Under the pieces are notes generated by a model. That model searched no databases. It worked only from the letters and a program-made list of their open reading frames with translations, and was not told the DNA's origin. DNA of 47,786 bases, taken from positions 1 to 47,786 of the forward strand of contig PLSM01000051.1 of the NCBI GenBank assembly GCA_003165075.1. Direction: 5' to 3'. This document shows, piece by piece, positions 16,846 to 25,277 of the stretch; position 1 is the first letter of the stretch; each line of letters begins with the position of its first letter. The DNA comes from Acidobacteriaceae bacterium (GTDB lineage Bacteria > Acidobacteriota > Terriglobia > Terriglobales > Acidobacteriaceae). A program made the position numbers and the translations under genes.

Positions 16846-19455
16846 TTATCTCTCCTCACCCGCGCCCACAAGCGCCGTCTCAACAAGAACTGACGGAGTC
16901 TCAGCGGGAACAGGCCCCGCGGCCAGCCGCTTTATCGACTCGATCATCGCCTCCGGGTCAAACTTCACCTGGCAGTCCTGGAAGCCCGCCTTCCGGGCGG
17001 CGACAGACTGCGCTTGCCCGGCCGACTCGGCCAACGCCAGAACTGGAATGCATTCCCACTCCGGCCTCTCGCGCAAGGCGGCAAGCAGGGCAGCGCTGCT
17101 GTCATTCGGAAGGTCCAGCGCCACGATCACTACGTCTGCCGGTTGCTGCTCCATCCTGTGCATTGCCTCCTCCAGATTCGCGGCCTCCATGACCCGGTAT
17201 CCCGCCATGTCGAGGCTGCTGCGGATCAGGCCTCGTGAAAACACCGAAGCTTCCACAACGAGAAGGTTCTTGCAACCTGCCGGTCCACCCGCCGCCGGGA
17301 ACCAGGACTCCGTAGTGGCGTGGATCACCTGGTTCAGATCCAGGAAGTCCGTGACTCGCTTGCCCACCACTCCCGAGCCGAGCAGCCCTTTGCGAGCCGA
17401 CTTCTGGCGAATCGTCACTACCTCTTCGGCGACATCCAGAATCTGGTCAACCACAACCCCCACACTGCGTTCGCCGTCGTTGAACACAATCACCTGCACC
17501 GGGTCGACGATCAGGTCCTGGTCCTCGATGCCCGTCTCCAACACCGCCCGCAGCGGTACCAAGGGAAGAATGCGGTTCCGGTACTGCACCACCTGGCATC
17601 CGCCAGCCTGCTCGATGACGTTGCGCGGAAACTCCTCCAACCTGGCAACGAGGGCGAGCGGAACGGCTAGGCGAGCGAATGAACCGGCCCTGAACAGCAG
17701 CAACCGTTGCTGTTCGATCCCCAATTGCGCTTTCTGTTCCGACTTGGCGCGAGCCTGCTCCCGGGATTCTGTGAGCACTCCGGCACTCTGGCCGATCCCG
17801 AGCACGTCGAGAATGAGGGCAACTTTGCCGTCACCCATAATGGTGGCTCCGGCATACACGGTGATCCCCTTCAGTTGCTTGCCCAGGGGCTTGACCACGA
17901 TTTCCTGGGTGTCGTTAATGCCGTCTACCACCAGACCGAACTGCCGGTCTTCCGCCTGCAGAACGACCATACTGACCGCCTCAGTCCGTTCCGCCGACGT
18001 CAACCCCAGCACCTGATTGAGATAGGCTACGGGCAACAAGCTCCCGCGCCGGCGGTAGACGGGCGTTCCATGCACATGCTCGATACGCCTTTCTGAGCTG
18101 TCTCCCTCCAGGCGCACCAACTCGAGCAGGCTGACCTGGGGGATGACAAATCTCTCGCCTCCGCTGGTAACCACCAAGCCGGGAATAATCGCCAGGGTGA
18201 GAGGGATCTTTAGCTTGACCGTGGTGCCTGCGCCGGGCCGGCTGAAAATGTCGACAATGCCGCCAATCTTCTCGATGTTGGACTTCACCACGTCCATGCC
18301 CACCCCGCGGCCGGAGACGTTAGTCACCTTGCGCGCGGTCGAAAACCCGGGCTGGAAGATGAGGTTCAACACCTCACGATCACTCAGCTTTTCCATCTGT
18401 TCTGAGCGCAGAAGGCCTTTCTCCACCGCCCTCTGTCTCACCACTGCAACGTCAATTCCCGCCCCGTCATCGCCGATTTCAATGTTGACTTGCCCGCCTT
18501 CGTGATAGGCACGAAGGCTAAGTCTTCCTTGTGGCGATTTCCCGGCCTGTGATCGAACTTCCGGCGCTTCGATGCCGTGATCGCACGAATTGCGAACCAG
18601 GTGCACAAGGGGGTCTTTGATGGCTTCGATAATGGTTCGGTCGAGTTCTGTATCCGCGCCGTCCATCTCCAGTTGGATCTGCTTCCCAAGGGAGACCGCC
18701 ATGTCGCGCACCACGCGCGGCAGCTTGTTCCAGACCATGCCGATGGGCTGCATGCGCGTCTTCATCACGCCCTCCTGCAGCTCGCTGGTGATCAGGTTCA
18801 GGCGCTGCGAAGTGGCATTGAGAGCGGCATCTTCCCGTTCGGTGTTGAACTGCAGGATCTGGTTACGGGTAAGCACCAGTTCTCCTACCAAGTCCATCAG
18901 CTTGTCCAGCAGACCTACGCCCACGCGGATATTGGCGTCGGCCGCGGACGACTTGAGGCCGCACTCGTCGGGCTTCGGTCTTTCGCCCGCTTCAAGGCAA
19001 CCGTTCACTGCCTGAGGCTCCGCCAGCGGAACAGGCGCCACGTCGCAACCGCTCGAGTCTTCGGCGCCGGCCGGAGACTGCGTCGCGAGACGCAGTCGTT
19101 CGGTAATATCCTCAAAGCGGTCCGAGCCCTCTTCCCCGGTGGCCTCGATCGAGGCCAGGACCTTGCGGGTGGCGTCGACGGTCTCCAGGATGAGCGATAT
19201 AAGAGACGGCGTGAGTTCCCGCTTACCGTCGCGTAACTGGCTCAGCAGGCTCTCGGCTTCATGGGTAATCCGCTCCAGCGTTGAAAACGCGAAGAAACCG
19301 CAGGTTCCCTTGATGGTGTGGATAGTGCGAAAGATGCTGGCCAGCAACGCGGCATCCTGCGGGCGCTTCTCCAGTTCCACGAGTTCCTGATCCAGACGCG
19401 AAAGGTTCTCATGACTCTCGACTAGGAATTCACGAATCACATCCTGATCTTGCAT
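16846..19455 (-). CDS. cheA: CheA-type hybrid histidine kinase with two CheW-like domains and a pseudo-receiver
   Basis: 869 residues from the ATG at 19453-19455, chosen because GGAG lies 9 bases upstream and homologues start with a similar D..IREFLVES; ATG at 19470 would add five residues. Domain order: HPt with phosphorylatable His in FRTIHTIKGT (H46); a linker without a clear P2; the dimerisation helix pair (VGVGLLDKLMDLVGELVLTR); an HATPase with N box LVRNSCDHG (N289), DDGAGID and GRGVGMD; a CheW-like regulatory domain; a second CheW-like domain (about 580-700); and a receiver-like domain (about 728-845). In that last domain the acidic pair is Glu-Ala (VVEAS) and the phosphoacceptor position is Ala (VIVALDLPN, A779), though the Lys (VKF, K831) remains. 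Phosphotransfer to this domain is therefore unlikely. It is the first gene of the operon. Confidence 0.94.
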   Translation of the reverse strand: MQDQDVIREFLVESHENLSRLDQELVELEKRPQDAALLASIFRTIHTIKGTCGFFAFSTLERITHEAESLLSQLRDGKRELTPSLISLILETVDATRKVLASIEATGEEGSDRFEDITERLRLATQSPAGAEDSSGCDVAPVPLAEPQAVNGCLEAGERPKPDECGLKSSAADANIRVGVGLLDKLMDLVGELVLTRNQILQFNTEREDAALNATSQRLNLITSELQEGVMKTRMQPIGMVWNKLPRVVRDMAVSLGKQIQLEMDGADTELDRTIIEAIKDPLVHLVRNSCDHGIEAPEVRSQAGKSPQGRLSLRAYHEGGQVNIEIGDDGAGIDVAVVRQRAVEKGLLRSEQMEKLSDREVLNLIFQPGFSTARKVTNVSGRGVGMDVVKSNIEKIGGIVDIFSRPGAGTTVKLKIPLTLAIIPGLVVTSGGERFVIPQVSLLELVRLEGDSSERRIEHVHGTPVYRRRGSLLPVAYLNQVLGLTSAERTEAVSMVVLQAEDRQFGLVVDGINDTQEIVVKPLGKQLKGITVYAGATIMGDGKVALILDVLGIGQSAGVLTESREQARAKSEQKAQLGIEQQRLLLFRAGSFARLAVPLALVARLEEFPRNVIEQAGGCQVVQYRNRILPLVPLRAVLETGIEDQDLIVDPVQVIVFNDGERSVGVVVDQILDVAEEVVTIRQKSARKGLLGSGVVGKRVTDFLDLNQVIHATTESWFPAAGGPAGCKNLLVVEASVFSRGLIRSSLDMAGYRVMEAANLEEAMHRMEQQPADVVIVALDLPNDSSAALLAALRERPEWECIPVLALAESAGQAQSVAARKAGFQDCQVKFDPEAMIESIKRLAAGPVPAETPSVLVETALVGAGEER

Positions 19456-20012
19456 GCCAGTCTTCTCCATGGAGCCCAGGCGGTTCCATACCGACCCGTT
19501 GCTGCGTTAGCGCGAATCTCTCTCTAACCCGGTTGCTCTTTGCAGTAATGAAATACCGGGCAGCACCCAAGCTGAATGACTTATCGGCTGCCGCCAGGAA
19601 ACCCTTACCCATCCGCTACCCACACCTCCTTCTCATGGGAATGCAGTGGGATGACGGACCCAGATTGAGAATCCTGAGCACAGGCAAGGCTCTCGTTTTC
19701 GCGACAAGCCAGCAGCGTTGGTCTGCTCTGTATTCCTGTGATTCCGAACCTAATCTCGTGCACCGGCCAGTCCGGGCAGATCCGGCGATTCATTTCGTTG
19801 CAGTTCGAGAACGGGCCTTCAGTACCCTTTTGGAATCGCCATTCCGGCAGGCCCCTCGTGGCACAATCCGCTGGGAGCGGGGACGTAGTGGACGCCGTAA
19901 GCCCGGACGATTCAACCTCCAGGTTTCCTCCGTCGCCAAAACAAGAACGGCCCGTGACTGGCCCGCAATCTCTGGAGTATGATCGCGTGTTCAAGAGCCA
20001 GGAGGTAAGACA
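19456..20012. other. Divergent intergenic region between cheA and the creatininase-family gene
   Basis: About 550 bases with no recognisable gene. It must hold the promoter of the leftward chemosensory operon, which I cannot pinpoint, and that of the rightward creatininase gene (candidate at 19954-19983). The longest frames on each strand are low in conserved features and overlap one another. Confidence 0.5.
19954..19983 (+). promoter_or_regulatory. Candidate sigma-70-type promoter of the creatininase-family gene
   Basis: GTGACT (19954-19959) and TATGAT (19978-19983) are separated by 18 bases and sit about 30 bases before the start codon. The -10 box matches TATAAT at five of six positions and the -35 box matches TTGACA at four of six. 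AGGAGG follows, 7 bases before the ATG at 20013. Confidence 0.45.
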
Positions 20013-20894
20013 ATGAAAACCGCGCGCGGCATCTCGTTCGCACTGTTTCTATTTCTGGTCATCGCCCAAGTCTGCAGGTCACAGGCCGGCCTGCCCGCAA
20101 AATGGGAAGAACTCACCGGACCCGACTTCATCCAGGCGATTCACCGATCGCAGGGAGTTTGCATACTGCCTTTCGGCATTCTGGAGAAACATGGCCCCCA
20201 TCTGCCCCTGGGCACGGATTTGCTGGATGTTCGTTTCGCAGTGATGAACGCGGTCGCGCAGGAGTATGCAGTCGTGTTTCCCGAATACTACTTCGGCCAG
20301 ATCTTTGAAGCCCAGCAGCAGCCCGGTACGGTCGCCTACAGCCTGTCGACGCAGCTCACTCTCCTGCAGGAGACGGTAAAGGAGATGGCGCGCAATGGCT
20401 GCAAGAAAGTGGTCATTGTGAACGGCCACGGCGGAAACAACTCCCTCCTCCCTCTCTTCGCTCAAGCGCAGCTGGCCACCCCTCGCGACTATGTGGTTTA
20501 CGTTTTCGGACTCCCCAACTTGAAGGTGCCCGGACGTCCGGCCATGAAGACTCCGATGGACCAGCACGCCGGCGAAGCCGAGACTTCGCACATGCTGATT
20601 GCGCGGCCCGACCTGGTGCATTTGGACCGCGCCACCCAACAGTCGGGTGCTGACCTGAATCGGCAGTCTCTGCCCGACTCTGTATACTCCGGCATTTGGT
20701 GGTATGCGCGATTCCCCAATCACTATGCGGGCAACGGCGAGGCGGCCAACAAGGAGTTGGGCGCGTTTGACCAGAAGGAGTGGTCGCGTCAGATTGCCGA
20801 CGCGATCAAGGCCATCAAAGCCGACGAGGTAAGTCTTAAACTGCAGAACCAGTTCTTTGAGGATTCGCAGCATCCGCTGGACACGAAACAGTAG
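20013..20894 (+). CDS. Exported creatininase-family amidohydrolase
   Basis: 293 residues. A signal peptide (residues 1-23, ALFLFLVIAQVCRSQ) precedes a creatininase fold with the metal-binding motif E58-K-H60-G-P-H-L-P-L-G-T-D69, a NGHGGN motif around residue 145 and a downstream HAGEAETS carrying the last acidic ligand. These metalloenzymes open cyclic or linear amide bonds (creatinine, formamide derivatives and others); the substrate here is unknown and the protein is predicted to act outside the cytoplasm. The start has a very good AGGAGG at 7 bases. It is followed by a hairpin and then the aldose-epimerase-like gene on the same strand. Confidence 0.88.
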   Translation: MKTARGISFALFLFLVIAQVCRSQAGLPAKWEELTGPDFIQAIHRSQGVCILPFGILEKHGPHLPLGTDLLDVRFAVMNAVAQEYAVVFPEYYFGQIFEAQQQPGTVAYSLSTQLTLLQETVKEMARNGCKKVVIVNGHGGNNSLLPLFAQAQLATPRDYVVYVFGLPNLKVPGRPAMKTPMDQHAGEAETSHMLIARPDLVHLDRATQQSGADLNRQSLPDSVYSGIWWYARFPNHYAGNGEAANKELGAFDQKEWSRQIADAIKAIKADEVSLKLQNQFFEDSQHPLDTKQ

Positions 20895-20913
20895 CCTCAA
20901 CTTCTGTTGAGGC
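20894..20913 (+). terminator. Perfect 8-bp hairpin at the creatininase stop codon
   Basis: GCCTCAAC (20894-20901) pairs with GTTGAGGC (20906-20913) across a TTCT loop, and its first base is the last base of the TAG stop. No T-run follows, so termination efficiency is uncertain. It may separate this gene from the epimerase-like gene 200 bases downstream. Confidence 0.5.
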
Positions 20914-21096
20914 AGCCTTGGAAATCGAGCCCACGGACCGCAAAGGGAATCGAAAGTCCTTCGCGCCTCCGCGGTGGCCACTCCGTCTGGCGTAGAATGA
21001 GGCCGCTTCCGGAATACGCTTTCACGCGCCGCGAAAGCCGCTCCGCCTTAAAGCCAGTTCCGGAAAACCAAACTGCATTTTCAGGGATGGATTGAG

Positions 21097-22254
21097 ATGA
21101 AGCTTCTTTTTCGCACTCTTGCCGCTCTCCCCGTTGTCCTACCCGTTGTGATGGCGGGATTGTCCGTCGCGGCCGTCCGTGCCCAGGCCATTACCGAGAT
21201 TGGCGGACAGAAAATCGTGACCCTCACCCGCGCTGCCGGAGGCGCCAGGCCGGAGTTCTCCTCCGTCACCATACTGCCCGGCCGCGGCATGGAAATACTG
21301 CAGGTCACCGCCAATTTCCCGGGCAAGGGCAATGTCGACGTGCTGGCGTCACCCGATCTGGCCGGCGCCGCGAAGATGCTCGACCAGGATGATGACGCCT
21401 TCGGGGACTTAGGCTACCGGCTCGGTGCGGCGTTCCTGGTTCCCTATCCCAATCGCATTCGCGGCAAGCTTTCCGCTGACGGGAAGACGCTGACGACCGA
21501 GTGGCAGGGTCACGCCCTGACGCTGCCGGCCAATAACATCGGCCATAACCCCGGTGCAGAGCGCCATGCCATGCATGGCCTCATCCTTAAATCCAAGACC
21601 GAAGATGTCAGCGTTAAAGAGGTCCAGGGCGGCCAACAAGTGACAGGCGTCATCCATGCCGGCAACTTCGGCGGCCATTGGTTCTCGAAGACCGATCTGG
21701 TGGTGACCATAACGCTCACGGCCGACGCGGTCGACGCAAGCATCGTGGCTAAAAACGTTGGCGGTGAGGCCGAGCCTATCGCCATCGGTTGGCATCCTTA
21801 CTTCAACCTGCCCTCCGGTGACCGCACCCAGGTCAGGCTGCACATACCCGGTTCCAGCCTGGCCGAGGTGGATAACTACGACAACGTCTTTCCCAGTGGA
21901 AAGATTGAGCCTGTCAAGGGGCAATACGATCTCCGTTCCCCCGGTGGCGTGCCGTTGGCCAAGAACTTTTATGACGATAACTGGAGCGATCTGGGGTGGA
22001 AGAACGGCGCAGCCACTGTCCAGATCATCGACCCCGCTGCAAAATATGGCGTCAGGATTGAAGGGCTGTCGCCGGAGATCAAGACCATCCAGGCCTACGC
22101 GCCTCCCGCCAAGGAGTTCGTGGCAATCGAGCACCAGTACAACTTCGCCGACCCCTTTGGCAAGGAGTGGGGTTCCAAAGACACCGGCATGGTAACGCTG
22201 AAGCCCGGCCAAAGTACCCGGTGGCACGTGCGACTGCGAGTCTTCGTTCCGTAG
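21097..22254 (+). CDS. Exported aldose 1-epimerase (galactose mutarotase family)
   Basis: 385 residues with an N-terminal signal peptide (hydrophobic, ending VRAQ). The rest is a beta-sandwich of the aldose-epimerase family: FLVPYPNRIRG, the catalytic-His region RHAMHGLI, the second His in IGWHPYFNLPSG, and the C-terminal catalytic Glu in FVAIEHQYNFADPF. It interconverts alpha and beta anomers of free sugars. An exported form suggests work on sugars released outside the cytoplasm. It lies downstream of the creatininase-family gene in the same direction; whether the two share a transcript is unclear because of the hairpin between them. Confidence 0.9.
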   Translation: MKLLFRTLAALPVVLPVVMAGLSVAAVRAQAITEIGGQKIVTLTRAAGGARPEFSSVTILPGRGMEILQVTANFPGKGNVDVLASPDLAGAAKMLDQDDDAFGDLGYRLGAAFLVPYPNRIRGKLSADGKTLTTEWQGHALTLPANNIGHNPGAERHAMHGLILKSKTEDVSVKEVQGGQQVTGVIHAGNFGGHWFSKTDLVVTITLTADAVDASIVAKNVGGEAEPIAIGWHPYFNLPSGDRTQVRLHIPGSSLAEVDNYDNVFPSGKIEPVKGQYDLRSPGGVPLAKNFYDDNWSDLGWKNGAATVQIIDPAAKYGVRIEGLSPEIKTIQAYAPPAKEFVAIEHQYNFADPFGKEWGSKDTGMVTLKPGQSTRWHVRLRVFVP

Positions 22255-23037
22255 TCTTCCGCTGCGGGGCGCCCCGTGTATCCAGCGGGCCATCCGCCTC
22301 CCGGGGGGTATGAGAATAGGCCCAGGGTGGGGTTCGGCAGGCGAACGACACCCTGGCGCCACCGTGGCCATTGAGCTTCGCCTCGGAGGGGTGAGCGAGC
22401 CAATGCATCCGCATTACGAAACCTGCCTATTTCGCGCACACCTACTGTTCCTCGCTATTCCGCTGTGCCTTTTCCACGAAGGAACACCGCCAGATTATCG
22501 CCCCCGAAACGCAGTCACGCCTGCGAGCCTACATGGGAAGTATTGCGTGCGATCACGGCATGAAGGCCCTCGCTGGAGGGAGAATGGACGACCATGTTCG
22601 CCTTCCGCTCTCCCTCCCGTCTTCCTTGGAAATTTTCACGGCGATGCGCGACATCAAGAGCGGATCGTAGTGCTGGCTGCACGAAACAGGCCAGCTTCAG
22701 GGCTTCGAGAGGCAGTATGGCTGCAGCGCTTTCCTTATTGGATGGAACCAAGTCGATCCACACTAGCCGCCTCGACCGTTCTTGAACAGATGGCACAAAT
22801 GGTGGAGACGATATTAGATGTCCCTCAGCTGCTAAAAAGCCCCTGATTTCATGCGGCTCTAACGGCACGGCTGAAGATCACCCCAGCGACAAAGACCTGT
22901 CGCCGGGGACCCCGGTGAGCCGAGCTCTTTCAAGACCCGATCTATGCAACGAGCCCTAAAAGACTTACGGCAATATTGCTCCTGCAGCGTGCAATCGCGG
23001 CGTGTTAGACTGCGGCTCATTGACACGGAGGAAATCG
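22255..23037. other. Intergenic region without a recognised gene
   Basis: Contains a 12-base palindrome, CGGGGCGCCCCG, at 22265-22276 just after the epimerase stop (possible terminator core). A second compact hairpin, CCGGGG-A-CCCCGG, lies at 22903-22915. Frames of 100-180 codons exist on both strands (for example 22310-22846 plus) but overlap and show no family features. The right part should carry the promoter for the small ORF at 23038. Confidence 0.4.
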
Positions 23038-23232
23038 ATGGCGCAGAAACTCTGCCGGCGGCACCGCAAGGAGTGCGAGGCGGCCAAGCAGAAGGCTCGA
23101 AGAATGGCAAATTTGAGGAGGGCCGATGCGGTTGGAAATGCTGCTGCATCAATGTGTACCTGTGCGGTCTTTCATCCCGGGATGTCGTGTCGCTGCAAGA
23201 TACAAAACACGTCCCAAGAATCTCTTGAATGA
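23038..23232 (+). CDS. Small Cys-rich, basic ORF with a strong ribosome binding site
   Basis: 64 codons from ATG at 23038, preceded by GGAGG with 6-7 bases of spacing, the best start signal in this neighbourhood. The N-terminal half is very basic (KLCRRHRKECEAAKQKARRM). The C-terminal half has four closely spaced Cys (MCTCAVFHPGMSCRC). The last 84 bases run antisense to the end of the GT2 gene. I recognise no family. It could be a small regulatory or metal-binding protein, or a mobile-element remnant. Confidence 0.4.
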   Translation: MAQKLCRRHRKECEAAKQKARRMANLRRADAVGNAAASMCTCAVFHPGMSCRCKIQNTSQESLE

Positions 23233-24168
23233 GCTTCGAGGTAGCGCCCAAATGCACATGTACTTCATCAGGATGGCGATCAGCTTAACATTAACTGTTC
23301 CATGCTCTCGAATGTCTCGCGACACCATCCGCAATGCTACCCAAAACTGCCCCTGACCCAGTGCCGATCCGACGCATATCGTGATCAGAAAATAGGATAG
23401 CGACCTCTTGGTAAATAGGAACCTATTATCGGCTGCCCACCGGTACGAGTATTCCCAGGTTCCGGATTCTGCATTTGTAACGGTCCCGATTCGCGGACGC
23501 GATAGCTCATTGTGAAAGATGGCCAGCGGTTCGTCCACAAACAGAAGCGCATGAGGCACGACCTTCATTGCACGCAAAATCCAGTCCGTATCCTGATTGC
23601 GCTTCAGACCTTTCGTAAACGGGACCTCCAACAAGTAACTTCGCGTGATCAGCCACGTCGAGGTCTGGAGAAATCCCGTTCTCGTTCCGAAGACGGTGTC
23701 GCTACAGAACAGGTATTCGCTGATGTCCTCCTCTTGATGTGGGATTGCAACCGGCAGAATCAGTTCAGCGATGTTGTCCCGCGCGAAGTACTTACAAGCC
23801 ACAAGAATGTTGGTGGAAGTTGGACGGGACTCCACAATTGACCGCAGCTGCTTTTCGATTTTTGCAGGCAGCCACTCGTCGTCATCGTCCAGCAGCGCAA
23901 TGTATTTTCCTTTCGCTGCACGCACACCGACATTTCGTGCCTCTCCGCCGCCCACGTTATTCGGCAGAGCGATCATCCTCAGACGGGAATCGGCGATGGA
24001 GTTCAGTGCCTTCTCGGTTTCTGGATCCGGTCCGTCCACGACGACAACCACCTCGATAGCGCCGAAAGTCTGATCCAGGGCGCTCCGCACAGCGCGGCAT
24101 ACCAGCAACGGCCGATTGCGCGTGGGGATCACTGCACTCACCAGCGGCGCGTCAGGATCGTTGTACAC
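23149..24168 (-). CDS. Family 2 glycosyltransferase
   Basis: 339 residues, GTG start. The N-terminal GT-A domain has VSAVIPTRNRP, a VVVVDGPDP nucleotide-binding strand, NVGGGEARNVGV and the metal-binding ALLDDDDEWLP. A QDTDWILRA motif follows and the C-terminal part contains hydrophobic stretches. It should add one sugar from a nucleotide donor to the lipid-linked repeat unit on the cytoplasmic face. It is the last gene of the minus-strand block starting at 28861 and lies 14 bases after the NodZ-like gene. Its 3' end overlaps the small ORF on the other strand. Confidence 0.9.
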   Translation of the reverse strand: MYNDPDAPLVSAVIPTRNRPLLVCRAVRSALDQTFGAIEVVVVVDGPDPETEKALNSIADSRLRMIALPNNVGGGEARNVGVRAAKGKYIALLDDDDEWLPAKIEKQLRSIVESRPTSTNILVACKYFARDNIAELILPVAIPHQEEDISEYLFCSDTVFGTRTGFLQTSTWLITRSYLLEVPFTKGLKRNQDTDWILRAMKVVPHALLFVDEPLAIFHNELSRPRIGTVTNAESGTWEYSYRWAADNRFLFTKRSLSYFLITICVGSALGQGQFWVALRMVSRDIREHGTVNVKLIAILMKYMCIWALPRSSFKRFLGRVLYLAATRHPGMKDRTGTH

Positions 24169-24182
24169 TGATGATCCCTTTC

Positions 24183-25112
24183 TTACCGGTAGCGAGTTTC
24201 GGAGCGCCTAACAAGTTCCCTATCAGGGAACCAACAAGTGTTCGCACGCGGTTCGTTGAGAAGCGTGAAGGAAAGTTTCGGATTGAAGACGCTGCTCCAG
24301 CCGGAGAGAAAAGAGGCGGTCCGGATGAGCGCACAGCAGCGAGAAAGTAGCAGGCAGTTGACTAGCGCTTCGAATCCCTTCCGGTTGTGGTCTCCTGCCG
24401 AATTCGTATGAACTGGCTGCCCATTCCGGCTGCGCTCCTCATCTGGATGCACAATAACAGACAGCGTACCTCTCGCCTCCCGGCCAAACCACTCGACAAA
24501 CGCAGGATCGTCGCTCGAAACGAAAACTTTTCTTGTTTCTGGATGATCTGCGGCAAGTTTCACGACCGAGCGGAAACAACGGCACCAGTCAACTCTCTCT
24601 GCTTCATTCCATTTATCCGTACCCCGAAAATGCAACCCGATCACACTACCGTCGCTGCCGAACTCGCTTTCTATAAAACGATCGACATAGCTTTCGATCA
24701 TATCGTTTACGCGATAAACGGTACTGAAGAGCCGATGCCCTTCTTCGATTGTCATGGAAGGCCCGAAGGCCTGAGCGAACGAGGTTTCCTCAATGTGCGT
24801 GATGCGGAGAGGTTTGCGGAGTCTCTGGCTGGAGTCTTCAGCGGCTGATGCGAACTTGTCCGTTTCCACAAAAAAGTCATGAAACCAGTCGTGCTCTGGA
24901 CGATTGCTGTAGCCTGGTCCGGTCAGTCGGATGCGCGGGAGCAGTTTCCTTTTATCGCAGTAGGCAAGAACATAGAGGCACCAGTTTAGTTGGGCAAAGA
25001 ATCCGTTGGTGGCGCAAATTTCGATGTCCAGACTAACCTTCTGGGCACGGAGAGTCCATGCATTGAGAAAACGCTTGAGAGGGCGGAATTGCGGAAGGTC
25101 GGGAATCAGCAT
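24183..25112 (-). CDS. NodZ/FUT8-like fucosyltransferase-type protein
   Basis: 309 residues. The C-terminal half contains IGLHFRGTDK, the pattern that in NodZ and alpha-1,6-fucosyltransferases (GT23-like, GT-B fold) binds GDP-fucose. KVFVSSDD and a C-terminal acidic/aromatic segment (RTASFLSGWSSVFNP) also fit that fold. The N-terminal part begins with a Cys- and aromatic-rich segment unlike typical glycosyltransferases. I infer transfer of a deoxyhexose, perhaps fucose, to the growing polysaccharide. Other O-fucosyltransferase-like folds are possible. It lies between the flippase and GT2 genes of the same strand. Confidence 0.65.
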   Translation of the reverse strand: MLIPDLPQFRPLKRFLNAWTLRAQKVSLDIEICATNGFFAQLNWCLYVLAYCDKRKLLPRIRLTGPGYSNRPEHDWFHDFFVETDKFASAAEDSSQRLRKPLRITHIEETSFAQAFGPSMTIEEGHRLFSTVYRVNDMIESYVDRFIESEFGSDGSVIGLHFRGTDKWNEAERVDWCRCFRSVVKLAADHPETRKVFVSSDDPAFVEWFGREARGTLSVIVHPDEERSRNGQPVHTNSAGDHNRKGFEALVNCLLLSRCCALIRTASFLSGWSSVFNPKLSFTLLNEPRANTCWFPDRELVRRSETRYR

Positions 25113-25277
25113 GGAAAGGTTATTCCGCAGGTTGAATACAAATTCTTGTCAGTTAACCTATTATCCCAATTATAAAGCTTGATGCATGTTCCATCACCAA
25201 CGAGCGTCTGCGCCTGACCCACTCTACGCATAAGTGGCATAATCCCGGAGCCGCTTTCCCGGATCTACGCAAAACGT

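Noticed and set aside
22265..22276. 12-base palindrome CGGGGCGCCCCG as a binding site
   Set aside because: A single G+C-rich palindrome of this length is expected by chance in this composition and lies just after a stop codon.
22310..22846. 178-codon plus-strand frame after the epimerase gene
   Set aside because: No recognisable domain or ribosome binding site, and competing frames lie on the other strand.
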